Shown here piece by piece: positions 9,743 to 18,276 of a stretch of 45,447 nt of DNA. Position 1 is the first letter of the stretch. Each line of letters starts with the position of its first letter. The position numbers were made by a program, and so were the translations under genes. The notes beneath the pieces were generated by a model. The model searched no databases. It had not been told where the DNA came from and was given only the letters and a program-made list of their open reading frames with translations. Source of the stretch: Phycisphaerales bacterium (GTDB taxonomy: Bacteria > Planctomycetota > Phycisphaerae > Phycisphaerales > SM1A02); the NCBI GenBank assembly GCA_009691785.1, contig SIAM01000016.1, positions 1 to 45,447 on the forward strand, in the 5' to 3' direction.

Positions 9743-10012
9743 TCGAACGAACAATGGTACAGACAACTGACTTTGGGTTTTTTGGGTTTTTTGTGGTTTT
9801 TGGAAATATTCTAGGACTTTGTTAAAGTCCGAGAATAGACTCCTCCGATCATTAGTTATAGATATTTTTAAATTCCGACAAAGAAGGTCCAAAAACTTCT
9901 GTATTGGGAATTGCAGATCTTGTGTTTGTATCGGACGGTGTTGCTAGACCAATTTCAGCTAGAAGAAGTTTCTGAAGGTGATTTAAGTTCAATTTAATAA
10001 GGAGTGACTGAC
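9743..10012. other. 270-bp intergenic region with T-rich tract and hairpin
   Basis: No gene was found here. Next to the tRNA (about 9776-9802) lies a T-rich tract punctuated by short G runs; on the minus strand this gives A-tracts upstream of tRNA-Lys that could act as an UP-type promoter element. Positions 9808-9836 form a strong inverted repeat: ATTCT, a mismatch, GGACTTT, a GTT loop, AAAGTCC, a mismatch, AGAAT. Neither strand shows a clean U-run after it, so it is not a convincing terminator. The end of the region carries the AAGGAG ribosome-binding site (9999-10004) of the Xer gene. Confidence 0.6.
9808..9836. repeat. 29-bp inverted repeat (12 paired bases, 3-nt loop)
   Basis: The arms are ATTCT + GGACTTT and AAAGTCC + AGAAT, separated by single A/G mismatches and closed by a GTT loop. 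The structure is symmetrical, so both strands could fold. It sits between tRNA-Lys (minus) and the Xer gene (plus), about 177 bp upstream of the Xer start. It could be an operator or a transcript end; no U-tract follows directly on either strand. Confidence 0.5.
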
Positions 10013-11005
10013 ATGCACGTACATATTCCAATCGTTGATCGTTTCGTTGCGTACCTTGCCGATGAGAGGCACTTCAGTCCCTACACGGGACGTTGTTATG
10101 CGATGGATCTTAGCCAGTACACGGATTTTTTAACGACGAAATCCAAAGTCGCTATCGACATGGGCGCGGAAAAAGACGCGCTTGAATCCCGCAAAGCCGA
10201 TGTGAAAGGCCGCACCGCCACAACGCGCATGTTGTCATGCGATGTGGAAACGCTTCGCGCATTCTTGGCTGACCTGAGCGAAAAGAAATATTCGCTCGCC
10301 ACCATGGCGCGCAAGATTGCCACACTGCGATCATTCCATAAGTGGATGGAGAAAACTGGTTTGACCACCAGCAATCCAATGACCATGATTCGTTCGCCAA
10401 AGCAACCAAAGCGTTTGCCAAAGGCGATTTCAGTTGATCAAATTGAACGGTTGCTTGCCGCGCCGGACGCTGAGGAACTTCTTGGCTCGCGCGACCGCGC
10501 CATTCTTGAATCCTTATACGCAACGGGTATGCGAGTCAGCGAAGTCGTTGGTCTCAATCGCGGAGACGTGGTGTTTGATGCCGGTTCGGAAAGCGTGAGT
10601 TTGCGCGGAAAAGGCAAGCGTGAACGCATTGTGCCGCTGAATCCAAAAGCGGTTGAATCCGTGCAGCATTACATTGCAAAGCTTGATTCGATGCGCACTG
10701 TTGGTCGCACTCCAACTTCGCCGCTGTTTGTGAATAAAAATGGAACGCGTTTAAGCACGCGCTCCGTGCGTCGCAAGGTTGCCAAATATCTGGTGCAAGC
10801 CGGACTTGATCCAGACATCAGTCCGCACACCATTCGACATTCATTCGCCACGCATCTTTTAATGAGCGACGGAGTGAATTTGCGCGAGGTGCAGGAGTTG
10901 CTTGGACATCAAAGTTTAAGCAGCACCCAGATTTACACGCATCTCACAAACTCGCGCACGCGCGAGGTCTATGACAAGGCGCACCCGCGTGCCGAGGCAA
11001 GTTGA
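10013..11005 (+). CDS. tyrosine recombinase XerC/XerD-like
   Basis: Site-specific tyrosine recombinase, probably the Xer enzyme that resolves chromosome dimers at dif. I choose ATG 10013 because AAGGAG at 9999-10004 lies at ideal spacing; a GTG at 10004 is embedded in that site. The N-terminal SAM-like DNA-binding domain spans residues ~5-115 and carries an insertion at ~42-75 relative to E. coli XerC/D. The catalytic domain has Arg174 (ATGMRVSEV), Lys200 (RGKGKRE), His272 and Arg275 (HTIRHSFATHLL), His299 (LGHQS) and nucleophile Tyr308 (STQIYTH). All six catalytic residues are present. The flanks are housekeeping genes with no integrative-element hallmarks, so a mobile integrase is less likely. 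C versus D cannot be decided from this window. Confidence 0.92.
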   Translation: MHVHIPIVDRFVAYLADERHFSPYTGRCYAMDLSQYTDFLTTKSKVAIDMGAEKDALESRKADVKGRTATTRMLSCDVETLRAFLADLSEKKYSLATMARKIATLRSFHKWMEKTGLTTSNPMTMIRSPKQPKRLPKAISVDQIERLLAAPDAEELLGSRDRAILESLYATGMRVSEVVGLNRGDVVFDAGSESVSLRGKGKRERIVPLNPKAVESVQHYIAKLDSMRTVGRTPTSPLFVNKNGTRLSTRSVRRKVAKYLVQAGLDPDISPHTIRHSFATHLLMSDGVNLREVQELLGHQSLSSTQIYTHLTNSRTREVYDKAHPRAEAS

Positions 11006-11020
11006 ACAAAAGCAGTTTGA

Positions 11021-12196
11021 TCAGTGACCGTTGAAAGCCAGTTCCGCAAGGCGTTGAGCATTCTCACCAACAGCTGTGATGTGACCAAGTTTGCGACCTG
11101 CGCGCGGTGACTTTCCGTAAATGTGCACGTTTACATTTTCAATAGGTTCAAGAACGGAGTCGCTTGGTGCGCCCTGCCATGCATGTTCATTTAAATTTTT
11201 CCGTGCCACAAGTGCGCTCGAAATAGCACCCACAAGATTGATCATGACCGACTTGGCTTGCAAATTCGTTGAACCTAGTTCCTGTCGCGTGATGGCCTGA
11301 ATGTGATTTGTAAATTGACTTGTTGCAGCGCCTTCAATGGACCAATGTCCGCTGTTGTGAACGCGCGGCGCCATTTCATTGGCGATCAGTTGTTGACCAT
11401 CGGGCGTGTTCAGCACAAAGAACTCCACGCATAAAACCCCTTCGTAATCCATAGTTTCCAGCATATTTTGAATGGCGGACTGTGCCTGCTGCAGAACCGT
11501 AGGCGAAACGCCTTCAGCCGGAACCGTGGTTTGGTGTAGAACGCCATTGATGTGCTGGTTGCGGCACGGTGGATAAAAAAGTGTTGTGACCCCTGGAACA
11601 GAGTTTGATGTTGGGGATGCATTTTGTTTTGCGCGTACGGCGATCACACTTATTTCAAAATCAAACGGAACGAACGCTTCAAGAATGCACGCAACGCTGC
11701 CAAGTTCCTTATACGCATCGGCGGCCTGCGATTTTTCGGTAATGCGACGCTGCCCCTTTCCGTCATAGCCTTGCCCGCGGGTTTTCAACATGGCGGGCAT
11801 GCCCACATGTTGCAACGCGGGCGCAAGGTCGCCGTGGCAAGAAACTGGCGCGAACTTTTGCACACTGAAACCAGCGGCCTGAAAAAACTTTTTCTCTTGA
11901 ATGCGATCTTTGGCAACTTGCGCGCAACTTGGCGCTGGTCGCATGGGCGCAAAATGCGAAAGCGCCTCAAGCGTGGCTTGCGGAACATTTTCCCATTCAA
12001 AGGTGAAGACATCTACATCGCGCGCGAATTGTGACAGCGCATTCTGGTCCAGAAAGTCGTTGCGAATTACTTCGCCCAGGCCTTCAACGCAGCATTCCCC
12101 AGGTGGCACAAGAAATTTGAACGAATGCCCTAGTTTTTGACCCGCTTGAGCCAACATTTGACCAAGCTGACCGCCGCCCACAATTCCAATTTTCAC
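11021..12196 (-). CDS. purK: N5-carboxyaminoimidazole ribonucleotide synthase
   Basis: ATP-grasp enzyme that converts AIR, bicarbonate and ATP to N5-CAIR in de novo purine synthesis. The N-terminal preATP-grasp fold begins with the family signature [52 protein letters not shown] (ATP lid), [13 protein letters not shown] and the metal-binding [18 protein letters not shown] are all recognisable. The 391-aa length is normal. Its start overlaps the purE stop by 4 nt, as in many bacterial purEK operons. It converges on the Xer gene with only 15 nt between the stops. Confidence 0.97.
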   Translation of the reverse strand: MKIGIVGGGQLGQMLAQAGQKLGHSFKFLVPPGECCVEGLGEVIRNDFLDQNALSQFARDVDVFTFEWENVPQATLEALSHFAPMRPAPSCAQVAKDRIQEKKFFQAAGFSVQKFAPVSCHGDLAPALQHVGMPAMLKTRGQGYDGKGQRRITEKSQAADAYKELGSVACILEAFVPFDFEISVIAVRAKQNASPTSNSVPGVTTLFYPPCRNQHINGVLHQTTVPAEGVSPTVLQQAQSAIQNMLETMDYEGVLCVEFFVLNTPDGQQLIANEMAPRVHNSGHWSIEGAATSQFTNHIQAITRQELGSTNLQAKSVMINLVGAISSALVARKNLNEHAWQGAPSDSVLEPIENVNVHIYGKSPRAGRKLGHITAVGENAQRLAELAFNGH

Positions 12197-12726
12197 CGAG
12201 TGGCATCCTTCTTAGCGATATGTTTGGAAGGGTCAGGTTGACTCAACACAATGTCTGCGCGAGCGGCGCGGTCGGCGGCAAGAGCGGCGCGAATGTGCGG
12301 GTGATCGTGCGCGATAATGGATGCCGCCAACAAGCCTGCGTTCTCTGCGCCTGCGCGACCAATGGCCAACGTGCCCACGGGAATTCCAGCGGGCATTTGA
12401 ATGATGGACAAAAGAGAGTCCACACCATTCAACGCGGTCGTGTTCACAGGAACTCCAAGCACTGGCAAAATTGTTTTACTGGCGCACATGCCGGGCAAAT
12501 GCGCGGCGCCGCCAGCGCCGGCAATGATGACTCGCAACCCGCGCGCGGCCGCTGTAGACGCGTATTCAAAAAGTAAATCAGGTGTGCGGTGTGCGCTCAC
12601 TACGCGGCATTCATGTGGCACCGCAAGTTTGCTTAACATGGCGGAGGCGTGCTGCATTGTTTCCCAATCACTTTGACTTCCCATGATCACGCCAACAATT
12701 GGATTTGGTTGCGATGTCATGTCCAT
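12193..12726 (-). CDS. purE: N5-CAIR mutase
   Basis: Class I PurE, which rearranges N5-CAIR to CAIR as the partner of PurK. The active-site motifs are clear: [13 protein letters not shown] near the N-terminus, VVSAHRTPD (catalytic His), [12 protein letters not shown] and LPVLGVPVN. It is 177 aa, normal for the octameric class I enzyme, with a short polar C-terminal tail. The ATG at 12724-12726 has a second in-frame ATG two codons on. It lies 24 nt downstream of a secreted esterase gene and overlaps purK, so the three are probably one transcript. Confidence 0.97.
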   Translation of the reverse strand: MDMTSQPNPIVGVIMGSQSDWETMQHASAMLSKLAVPHECRVVSAHRTPDLLFEYASTAAARGLRVIIAGAGGAAHLPGMCASKTILPVLGVPVNTTALNGVDSLLSIIQMPAGIPVGTLAIGRAGAENAGLLAASIIAHDHPHIRAALAADRAARADIVLSQPDPSKHIAKKDATR

Positions 12727-12750
12727 GTGAACTATCCTACGAAACCCAAA

Positions 12751-14331
12751 TCACTCGCTGAAACCGTGCTTTTTTAAGTATTCACGCATGGACAATGCAA
12801 AGCGCCCACGAGCGACCACTGCGGCGGTGTCGTGGGTTGCGCCTGGAAGAATCTCCAGAAATCCATCGCCTTTGGGTGGCACAATGCCCGAACGAAGATC
12901 CACTTGCTGCAATTCGCCGATTTTCTTTTGCAAATTTAAAACGGCGCGCTCTAAATAAAATGAATCGCGCGCTCCAACAAGTAAATGAACTTTGGCAGCT
13001 AACACGGGCGCAAGTTCTTTCCAATTCTTTGCCACCAATCGCACAATGTCGTACTGGCTCCAATATTTTTCAATCACATTGTGGTTGAGCTTGCCCGTAA
13101 TTGGATCAAAGGCGCGCTGTGGCAGGTACTGAAGAATTCCTGGCGGTCCAAAACATGCGGACCAAGAATCCCACTGCCCACCGGAACCACCATCCGGATC
13201 AAGCGCGTGTTCCATGCCAACTTCTTGTTGCACGGTCATGAGAATTTTTTCATCAACTGGACCAATTGGTTTTCGATAGGAGCCTTGCGCGTTTCCCTGC
13301 GCATTTATGAACATACTTTCATCGTGATACAAATCGCTAAGTTGAAACGCTGTGAAATCAACGGGATCGGGCGAACTAGACCAACAGCCACCGAAATCAT
13401 TTGGATGAGTAAGTTGCAACCACAAAGTGCTCCATCCGCCGCTGGAATGCCCTGTTAACAGCCGGGCGGCTGGGTCGCGAATCAGGCGAAACCGCTCCTC
13501 AAGTTGTGGAATAAATTCCTGCACCAACGCGCTGGCGCGTGGACCATTCAGTTGTGAGTCGGTAAAAGCGTGATGACCTAGCGGAGTTTCGGGATCCAGA
13601 ATCACCCACACCGCTTGCGGAACTGCTCCAGAACTTGAGCCGCGCAACATGCGGATATATCCATCGACATCAGTGAAGCGCCCGCCGAATCCAGGAATGA
13701 CATAAATAGTTGGCCACACTCGCCGCGGAAAAGCGATGTCATTGTATCCCTGCGGAAATAAAATTGCGGCGCGCTGCTTTATTGGGCGACCAGCCGCCTT
13801 AGTCAACATTGAACTGACTTGATCAATCCAAACAACATTGTCTATGACGGGCAGTTCAATTTCTGGAACGCTTTGAGTGAGCTCTATCACTTTTGTATCG
13901 CGCGCGGCGGCATCAAATTGAATTGTCACAGGCTTGGAAAATAAATTGCCCGGACTATGGTGACCGCGCTCAGTGTGATGATTGTCAAAGACCGCCTGCA
14001 CTTCAAACTCCCCATTGAGTTGCTCCAACGGACAAGGCCATCCAATTGCCTTGGCATCAATCACGATGAGTTGACCCGCCTTGAGCGATTGCACAGAAAC
14101 GCTGTAAATTGGCTGCGGATCCTCAAAAAATGGACCGTCAGCGGGCGCGCTGCGGTTTTTTGATCCGGTGCTTTTTAAAAACAGTTTCAAACGACCGGCT
14201 GTCGGCCCTTTGGAAAGAAGTTCCTGAAATTCAATGGGCACCACAACTTCAATGCGATCTGCTTCTACGGACTGGACAACCATTTTCTGTGGAATTGAAA
14301 GCGAAATAAATAACGTAAACCAAACGATCAT
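12751..14331 (-). CDS. exported esterase of the alpha/beta-hydrolase (EsD) family
   Basis: A 526-aa putative esterase. The N-terminus (MIVWFTLFISLSIPQ) looks like a short signal peptide, so it probably acts outside the cytoplasm. Residues ~25-180 form a beta-rich N-terminal domain of the type found in large planctomycete esterases. The hydrolase domain begins near residue 185 with PTIYVIPGFGGRF and has the nucleophile elbow GHSSGG with Ser296. A likely catalytic His is in PGATHDT close to residue 500, and the acid is probably the Asp of LLVGARDSFY. The substrate is unknown; PF00756-type enzymes cleave ester bonds in sugars, siderophores or S-formylglutathione. It lies immediately upstream of purE and diverges from the lipoprotein gene at 14362 with only 30 bp between starts. 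Confidence 0.85.
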   Translation of the reverse strand: MIVWFTLFISLSIPQKMVVQSVEADRIEVVVPIEFQELLSKGPTAGRLKLFLKSTGSKNRSAPADGPFFEDPQPIYSVSVQSLKAGQLIVIDAKAIGWPCPLEQLNGEFEVQAVFDNHHTERGHHSPGNLFSKPVTIQFDAAARDTKVIELTQSVPEIELPVIDNVVWIDQVSSMLTKAAGRPIKQRAAILFPQGYNDIAFPRRVWPTIYVIPGFGGRFTDVDGYIRMLRGSSSGAVPQAVWVILDPETPLGHHAFTDSQLNGPRASALVQEFIPQLEERFRLIRDPAARLLTGHSSGGWSTLWLQLTHPNDFGGCWSSSPDPVDFTAFQLSDLYHDESMFINAQGNAQGSYRKPIGPVDEKILMTVQQEVGMEHALDPDGGSGGQWDSWSACFGPPGILQYLPQRAFDPITGKLNHNVIEKYWSQYDIVRLVAKNWKELAPVLAAKVHLLVGARDSFYLERAVLNLQKKIGELQQVDLRSGIVPPKGDGFLEILPGATHDTAAVVARGRFALSMREYLKKHGFSE

Positions 14332-14361
14332 ATGTTCTCATGCTATCGGTAGACTCTAGAT

Positions 14362-15198
14362 GTGCGTCTAAGACTAAAAATTATTTTGGCTTTGCCCACT
14401 CTCTTGGCAATCGCCGCATGCAACGGTGGAAGCAGTACTGAGCGCATGGCGAACCGCGTGCTCAATGGGGCCGCGGATGGCATTACGGGCTCGGTCGGCA
14501 AACCTGTGAATTTAACATTTGCAGACAAGGAATTTGTGATTGATGTGGTTATTAAAAACGCTTCTGGAGATGTGATTGTGCGCGGCAAGCCCAGTGAAGC
14601 CACTGGTGAAACGGCAGTTCGCATAGAACCGCGCAATGAAATTCGCACGGTTCACCAACGCAAAAAAAATTTGGATGAAATTGAATGGGATGTGCATATG
14701 GACCCAAACGATCACGGTGGCCAGACGCTGACGATTGATGTGCGGAGCATTGACAAGGATGCATGGTTTGCGGGCTCGGACATTGAAGTTGATACGCCGC
14801 GATTGGGAAGAGTGAAAGTCGATACCAGGCGTGGAAAAATTATTGTGGATGACAACCGTGGTCCAGTTGATTTGGCTACCGCCGAAGGTGAGATTCGTGT
14901 GCGAACGCCGTGGCCAATGACGGAACCTTGCGCCATGGTCACCAAGAATGCCGACATTAGTTGGACCACGCGCGGGGAAAGCAGCGGCGAATTTGATTGC
15001 GAAACATTGGGCGGAAATATTATTTCGTATTGTCGCTACGGTCGATGGATTTCGGTGGATAAACGCAACGATAAAAATTCACTTCATGCCACTTTGAACT
15101 TTGGAAAAAATCCCATAGTTATACGCAATGTGGATGGCGATATTCGAATTACGATTGTCGAGGATCCCCACGCCACCGGCACCTTTCATTGGCCGTGA
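14362..15198 (+). CDS. lipoprotein with DUF4097-like beta-repeat domain
   Basis: A 278-aa predicted lipoprotein. The start is GTG 14362; an ATG two bases upstream is out of frame and closes at once. The signal peptide ends in a lipobox (LLAIAAC, Cys at residue 20). The mature part is a repeated beta structure with lines such as GDVIVRGKPSEATGETAVRI, GRVKVDTRRGKIIVDD and NPIVIRNVDGDIRITI, which resembles the DUF4097/DUF4098 putative-adhesin fold. It diverges from the esterase gene and is 30 nt upstream of rlmE. No enzymatic motif is visible; a structural or surface role is an inference. Confidence 0.8.
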   Translation: MRLRLKIILALPTLLAIAACNGGSSTERMANRVLNGAADGITGSVGKPVNLTFADKEFVIDVVIKNASGDVIVRGKPSEATGETAVRIEPRNEIRTVHQRKKNLDEIEWDVHMDPNDHGGQTLTIDVRSIDKDAWFAGSDIEVDTPRLGRVKVDTRRGKIIVDDNRGPVDLATAEGEIRVRTPWPMTEPCAMVTKNADISWTTRGESSGEFDCETLGGNIISYCRYGRWISVDKRNDKNSLHATLNFGKNPIVIRNVDGDIRITIVEDPHATGTFHWP

Positions 15199-15228
15199 CG
15201 CTGGGCCGTGTATGCAAGGCGAAATGAA

Positions 15229-15882
15229 ATGAAAGAAGTGCAAGACCATTGGTTTAAAAAAGCCAAAGAAGATGGCTACCGCGCGCGCAGTGCGTACAAA
15301 CTACTTGCCATTGACGAACGATTTCGAATTTTAAAACGCGGCATGCGCGTGCTGGACGCGGGCGCCGCGCCTGGATCGTGGACGCAAGTGGCCTCTAAAA
15401 TAGTCGGCGAACACGGGGAAATTGTGAGCGTGGATTTAAAAAAGATCGACCCTCGTGGGCTCGCTAAAAATGTGCGCTTGATGTGCGGTGATCTGCGCCA
15501 GATTTCGCTGAAGGATTTCGGCGGCTATTTCGATGTGATTCTTTCCGATATGGCGCCGGACACCACGGGCGTTCCCATGGCCGACGCCGCAATTAGCGTG
15601 CGCCTTTGCCATGCGCTGCTTGACTTGTCCAAAGAAGTGCTGAAAGTTGGCGGGGACTTGGCCATGAAAGTATTTGAAGGCGGTGAATATCTGGAATTGT
15701 TGGCGCGCGCCAAAAATATATTTTGCGAGGCGCAAGGTTATAAGCCCACTTCGAGTCGAGCCGAGAGCGTGGAAATGTTCATTGTGTGCAGCAAATACAA
15801 GGGGCGAAAATTTGATCAAGCGACCACGACCACGCGCGTGAAGCCGCCGCCTGCGGCCGGTTGGAAAAGCGGCGGCGCATGA
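15229..15882 (+). CDS. rlmE: 23S rRNA (uridine-2'-O-)-methyltransferase RlmE/FtsJ
   Basis: SAM-dependent methyltransferase that modifies the 2'-O of a conserved uridine in the 23S rRNA A-loop. The N-terminus reads WFKKAKEDGYRARSAYKL with the first catalytic Lys (residue 24), followed by the SAM site VLDAGAAPGSWTQVA, the catalytic Asp in DVILSDMAPDTTG, the Lys of AMKVFEGGE and the Glu of SRAESVEMFIVC, completing the K-D-K-E tetrad. I prefer ATG 15229 (AAGG nine bases upstream) over the GTG at 15208. The 217-aa length matches E. coli RlmE (209). The C-terminal tail after GRKFDQ is low complexity. Confidence 0.95.
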   Translation: MKEVQDHWFKKAKEDGYRARSAYKLLAIDERFRILKRGMRVLDAGAAPGSWTQVASKIVGEHGEIVSVDLKKIDPRGLAKNVRLMCGDLRQISLKDFGGYFDVILSDMAPDTTGVPMADAAISVRLCHALLDLSKEVLKVGGDLAMKVFEGGEYLELLARAKNIFCEAQGYKPTSSRAESVEMFIVCSKYKGRKFDQATTTTRVKPPPAAGWKSGGA

Positions 15883-15995
15883 TTGAATATTGCAATAAGA
15901 ACACGCCTGAAACTTAAAAAAATTCTTGCAAAATTTCATATGAGCCTGGACAAATCCCGCGTTCGAAGCCAAGGCGCAACTATCATTGCATATCA

Positions 15996-17135
15996 ATGCG
16001 TGAGCACTCAAAAGAAATTTCCGCTCGCTTTGAGCCAGTGATTGCGATCACCATGGGCGACCCCATGGGCATTGGTCCTGAAGTGGTGGCCAAGGCGCTG
16101 TGCGATCCCGCAATTTTGCGGCTGGGAAAATTTGTCGTGTATGGACAAAATCAGCCGCTGGTTGACGCGGCGGATCGCGCGGGAATGCGGCCATTTTGGT
16201 TTCGCATTGCCAAGGAAAATATTCCAACAAACCGCGGTGTTGCCGCCGAACCAGTAGTGCTTGATTACGGCCACGAAGATTCGTTGCCGCATGCGCACGC
16301 GCCAAGTCGCGCGGCCGGACTTTTGTCCAAGGCATTTGTGGAGGACGCGATCGCCGACGCGCTTCGACCTGTTGGGGACGCGCGCCGAGTTGACGCGGTT
16401 GTGACTGGTCCGATTTCAAAAGAGAGTTGGTCAGTTGCGGGTTTCAAATGGCCAGGGCACACGGAATTATTCGCGGCTCGTTGCAAGGCCACGCGTCACG
16501 CCATGTTGTTTGAAAGTCCGCGTCTGCGCGTGGCGCTGGCCACGGCGCATGTTCCGCTGATGGACATTCGCAACTTGCTCACCATTGGCCGCGTGTTTGA
16601 TCCGATTGATCTTGGCTACAACTATTGCCGTCAATTGGGAATTGAGAAACCAAAGATCGCGGTGTGTGGTTTAAATCCGCACGCCGGCGAGAATGGTTTG
16701 TTTGGCGACGAAGAAGAACGGGTGATTACGCCAGCAATTGAGATTGCCCGCCGCAACGGTATTGATGTGCGCGGGCCATTTCCTGGCGATACTATTTTTA
16801 TCGATGCCGCAGCGGGAAAATGGGATTTGGTGGTGGCCATGTACCACGATCAAGGTTTGATTCCAGTGAAACTTTTGGGCTTTGATCGCGCCGTCAATAT
16901 AACCATTGGCTTGTCCATTGTCCGCACCAGCCCGGATCACGGAACCGCGTTTGACATTGCCAGCAAAAACGCCGCGAGCCCAAACAGCATGAAAGCCGCG
17001 ATTGAATTGGCGGTGAAATTGGCGCACGCCAAATTTGCTCAAGCAACTCACCCCAAAGAACACGGATCGACAGATCACTCCGTAAAAGACGCGGCGCTTG
17101 ACGCGCTGAACTTTGAAGATACCGACGCGGAATAA
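15996..17135 (+). CDS. pdxA: 4-hydroxythreonine-4-phosphate dehydrogenase
   Basis: NAD-dependent oxidative decarboxylase of the DXP-dependent pyridoxal-5'-phosphate pathway. The N-terminus ITMGDPMGIGPEVVAKAL is the PdxA signature. VTGPISKESW, FKWPGHTELFA (metal ligand), TAHVPLMDI, VCGLNPHAGENGLFG, GPFPGDTIF and VAMYHDQGLIPVKLLGF follow in the normal order, with SPDHGTAFDIA near the C-terminus. It is 379 aa, slightly longer than E. coli PdxA (329) because of N- and C-terminal extensions, including a charged tail. It is 113 nt after rlmE and ends just before a strong inverted repeat at 17148. Confidence 0.96.
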   Translation: MREHSKEISARFEPVIAITMGDPMGIGPEVVAKALCDPAILRLGKFVVYGQNQPLVDAADRAGMRPFWFRIAKENIPTNRGVAAEPVVLDYGHEDSLPHAHAPSRAAGLLSKAFVEDAIADALRPVGDARRVDAVVTGPISKESWSVAGFKWPGHTELFAARCKATRHAMLFESPRLRVALATAHVPLMDIRNLLTIGRVFDPIDLGYNYCRQLGIEKPKIAVCGLNPHAGENGLFGDEEERVITPAIEIARRNGIDVRGPFPGDTIFIDAAAGKWDLVVAMYHDQGLIPVKLLGFDRAVNITIGLSIVRTSPDHGTAFDIASKNAASPNSMKAAIELAVKLAHAKFAQATHPKEHGSTDHSVKDAALDALNFEDTDAE

Positions 17136-17147
17136 AATAAATGAACC

Positions 17148-17175
17148 CATCATGCCCACCTTGTCGGGCATGATG
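17148..17175. terminator. 10-bp perfect stem, probable transcript end of pdxA
   Basis: CATCATGCCC and GGGCATGATG pair perfectly around an 8-nt loop (ACCTTGTC). The hairpin begins 13 bp after the pdxA stop and lies between convergent genes. Neither flank has a proper U-run, so it may be a rho-independent-like end, a roadblock or an RNA-stabilising structure rather than a textbook terminator. Confidence 0.55.
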
Positions 17176-17220
17176 TCTGCAAGTGATCGGCACCTCGTCC
17201 ATGCGCGGGCTGTATGTGAA

Positions 17221-17269
17221 AACCGCGGCATCAAGCGTGAATGTTTTCATCACACGCTTGAGCGCGGTT
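17221..17269 (-). terminator. long imperfect hairpin after the 17314-18060 gene
   Basis: The outer arms AACCGCG/CGCGGTT (7 bp) and inner arms TCAAGCGTG/CACGCTTGA (9 bp) are separated by a small internal loop (3 nt versus 1 nt), with a 13-nt terminal loop. On the minus strand the final stem bases run into TTTTC, so it may terminate the upstream secreted-protein gene. The U-tract is weak. A second small hairpin (TGCTTT-AAAG-AAAGCA) lies next to it at about 17273-17288. Confidence 0.5.
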
Positions 17270-17313
17270 GCATGCTTTAAAGAAAGCAGCAGTTCAGAAA
17301 AGTCTTTCAGTAT

Positions 17314-18060
17314 TTATTTTGGCTTCACAGGCAACTTTTTCGCGCGGATTGTTACGGGCGCAGGTTCCACCGCAGACTTCTCAACTGGATGTGCGATCAC
17401 TGGTTTGGGAGTGGTGACTTCCTCAGTTCGAGCACCCCGACGCGCGCCCGCGGCGGCCACTGCTGCGGCTGCGGCAATGGCTCCTGGCGCAGGAACCAAA
17501 CTGCCGTCAACCCGCAGATTATCTATGCGAGCATTTCCACTTGCGCTTGTGGCGCCAGAAAATTGAATTCGAAGTCGAAGCGCGCCGTTTTCAACGAATG
17601 TGAATGAAGACAAATCCATTGAGTACAGTTGGAACTGTGTGGTGTTGGCGGAAACGCTGCCAACATCCTTCCATAATTCACCATTCCAAACCTGCACAAG
17701 CATGCCCGCAAAGCCGCTTGAACTGCGCCGCGCCGCCATGCTGAATTGCAATTGCTTTTTACCCTGGGTGTTGACGTCTATCACAAGTGATTTTGTGTTT
17801 TGCGATGTGCCAGTGACGGTGAGCGATTGACCGGCGATGTCGCCGTTGTACGCGTTGATATCCGTTCCGACCAAGCCGCTGAGGCCGCCAGTGAACTCGG
17901 TTAGTGATAGTCCGCCTTGACCAGCATCGGCCGCTAAAGACGTTGGCACCGCGCCAGTTAATGAATTGAAATTCCACGCCGCAACAACATCCGCCATCGC
18001 ACTTTGAGCGCAGAACAACACCGTCGCCATGAAGGCGAACCATTTCTTACTTGCTGACAT
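17314..18060 (-). CDS. secreted protein with VPAPGA-type C-terminal sorting signal
   Basis: A 248-aa exported protein. It has a clear signal peptide (KKWFAFMATVLFCAQSAMA), then a beta-sandwich-like ectodomain beginning DVVAAWNFNSLTG, a common start in Phycisphaerae secreted proteins, with lines such as LWKDVGSVSANTTQFQLYSMDLS and ALRLRIQFSGAT that resemble a jelly-roll or carbohydrate-binding fold. Near residue 188 comes a PEP-CTERM-like signal: VPAPGA, a hydrophobic Ala-rich segment, then RRGAR. In the usual form the protein ends there. Here a Pro/Lys/Val-rich tail of ~37 residues follows (TEEVTTPKPVIAHPVEKSAV and onward), which is odd. Function is unknown; surface location is inferred. Confidence 0.8.
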   Translation of the reverse strand: MSASKKWFAFMATVLFCAQSAMADVVAAWNFNSLTGAVPTSLAADAGQGGLSLTEFTGGLSGLVGTDINAYNGDIAGQSLTVTGTSQNTKSLVIDVNTQGKKQLQFSMAARRSSSGFAGMLVQVWNGELWKDVGSVSANTTQFQLYSMDLSSFTFVENGALRLRIQFSGATSASGNARIDNLRVDGSLVPAPGAIAAAAAVAAAGARRGARTEEVTTPKPVIAHPVEKSAVEPAPVTIRAKKLPVKPK

Positions 18061-18235
18061 TTCCCTGCTCCTTCTATATATGGATTGTGTGACAGACCAT
18101 TTTTTGAAATTGATCCCAGAAACTATTTCTAGGAAGCAATCACGGATTCATTTCCGCGTGGTTCCCTTGTACGACATAACCAAGACCCATTTTCATTTTG
18201 CCACCTTATTTCCAGAAGATTTTCAAGATTTTTCT

Positions 18236-18266
18236 TGTCAATGGCTTGTCAAGAAACGCTTGTCAA
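18236..18266. repeat. three copies of TTGACA(AG) with an inverted-repeat element
   Basis: On the minus strand the hexamer TTGACA, which matches the sigma-70 -35 consensus, occurs at 18261-18266, 18247-18252 and 18236-18241. Two copies sit in the near-palindrome CTTGTCAAG. Parts of the array also pair with each other: TTTCTTG and CAAGAAA form a 7-bp stem around 18232-18255. It lies about 175-205 bp upstream of the gene starting at 18060 and just after the end of the membrane-protein operon (18277). No good -10 hexamer at 16-18 bp was found, so an operator or transcript-end structure is as likely as a promoter. Confidence 0.45.
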
Positions 18267-18276
18267 GCGCCGACGC

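Noticed and set aside
9638-9892. 84-codon minus-strand ORF
   Set aside because: It runs through tRNA-Lys; the peptide is translated tRNA sequence.
10013-11005. Integrase of a mobile element
   Set aside because: No attachment-site duplication, excisionase, phage or conjugation genes nearby; the protein fits chromosomal Xer and its neighbours are housekeeping genes.
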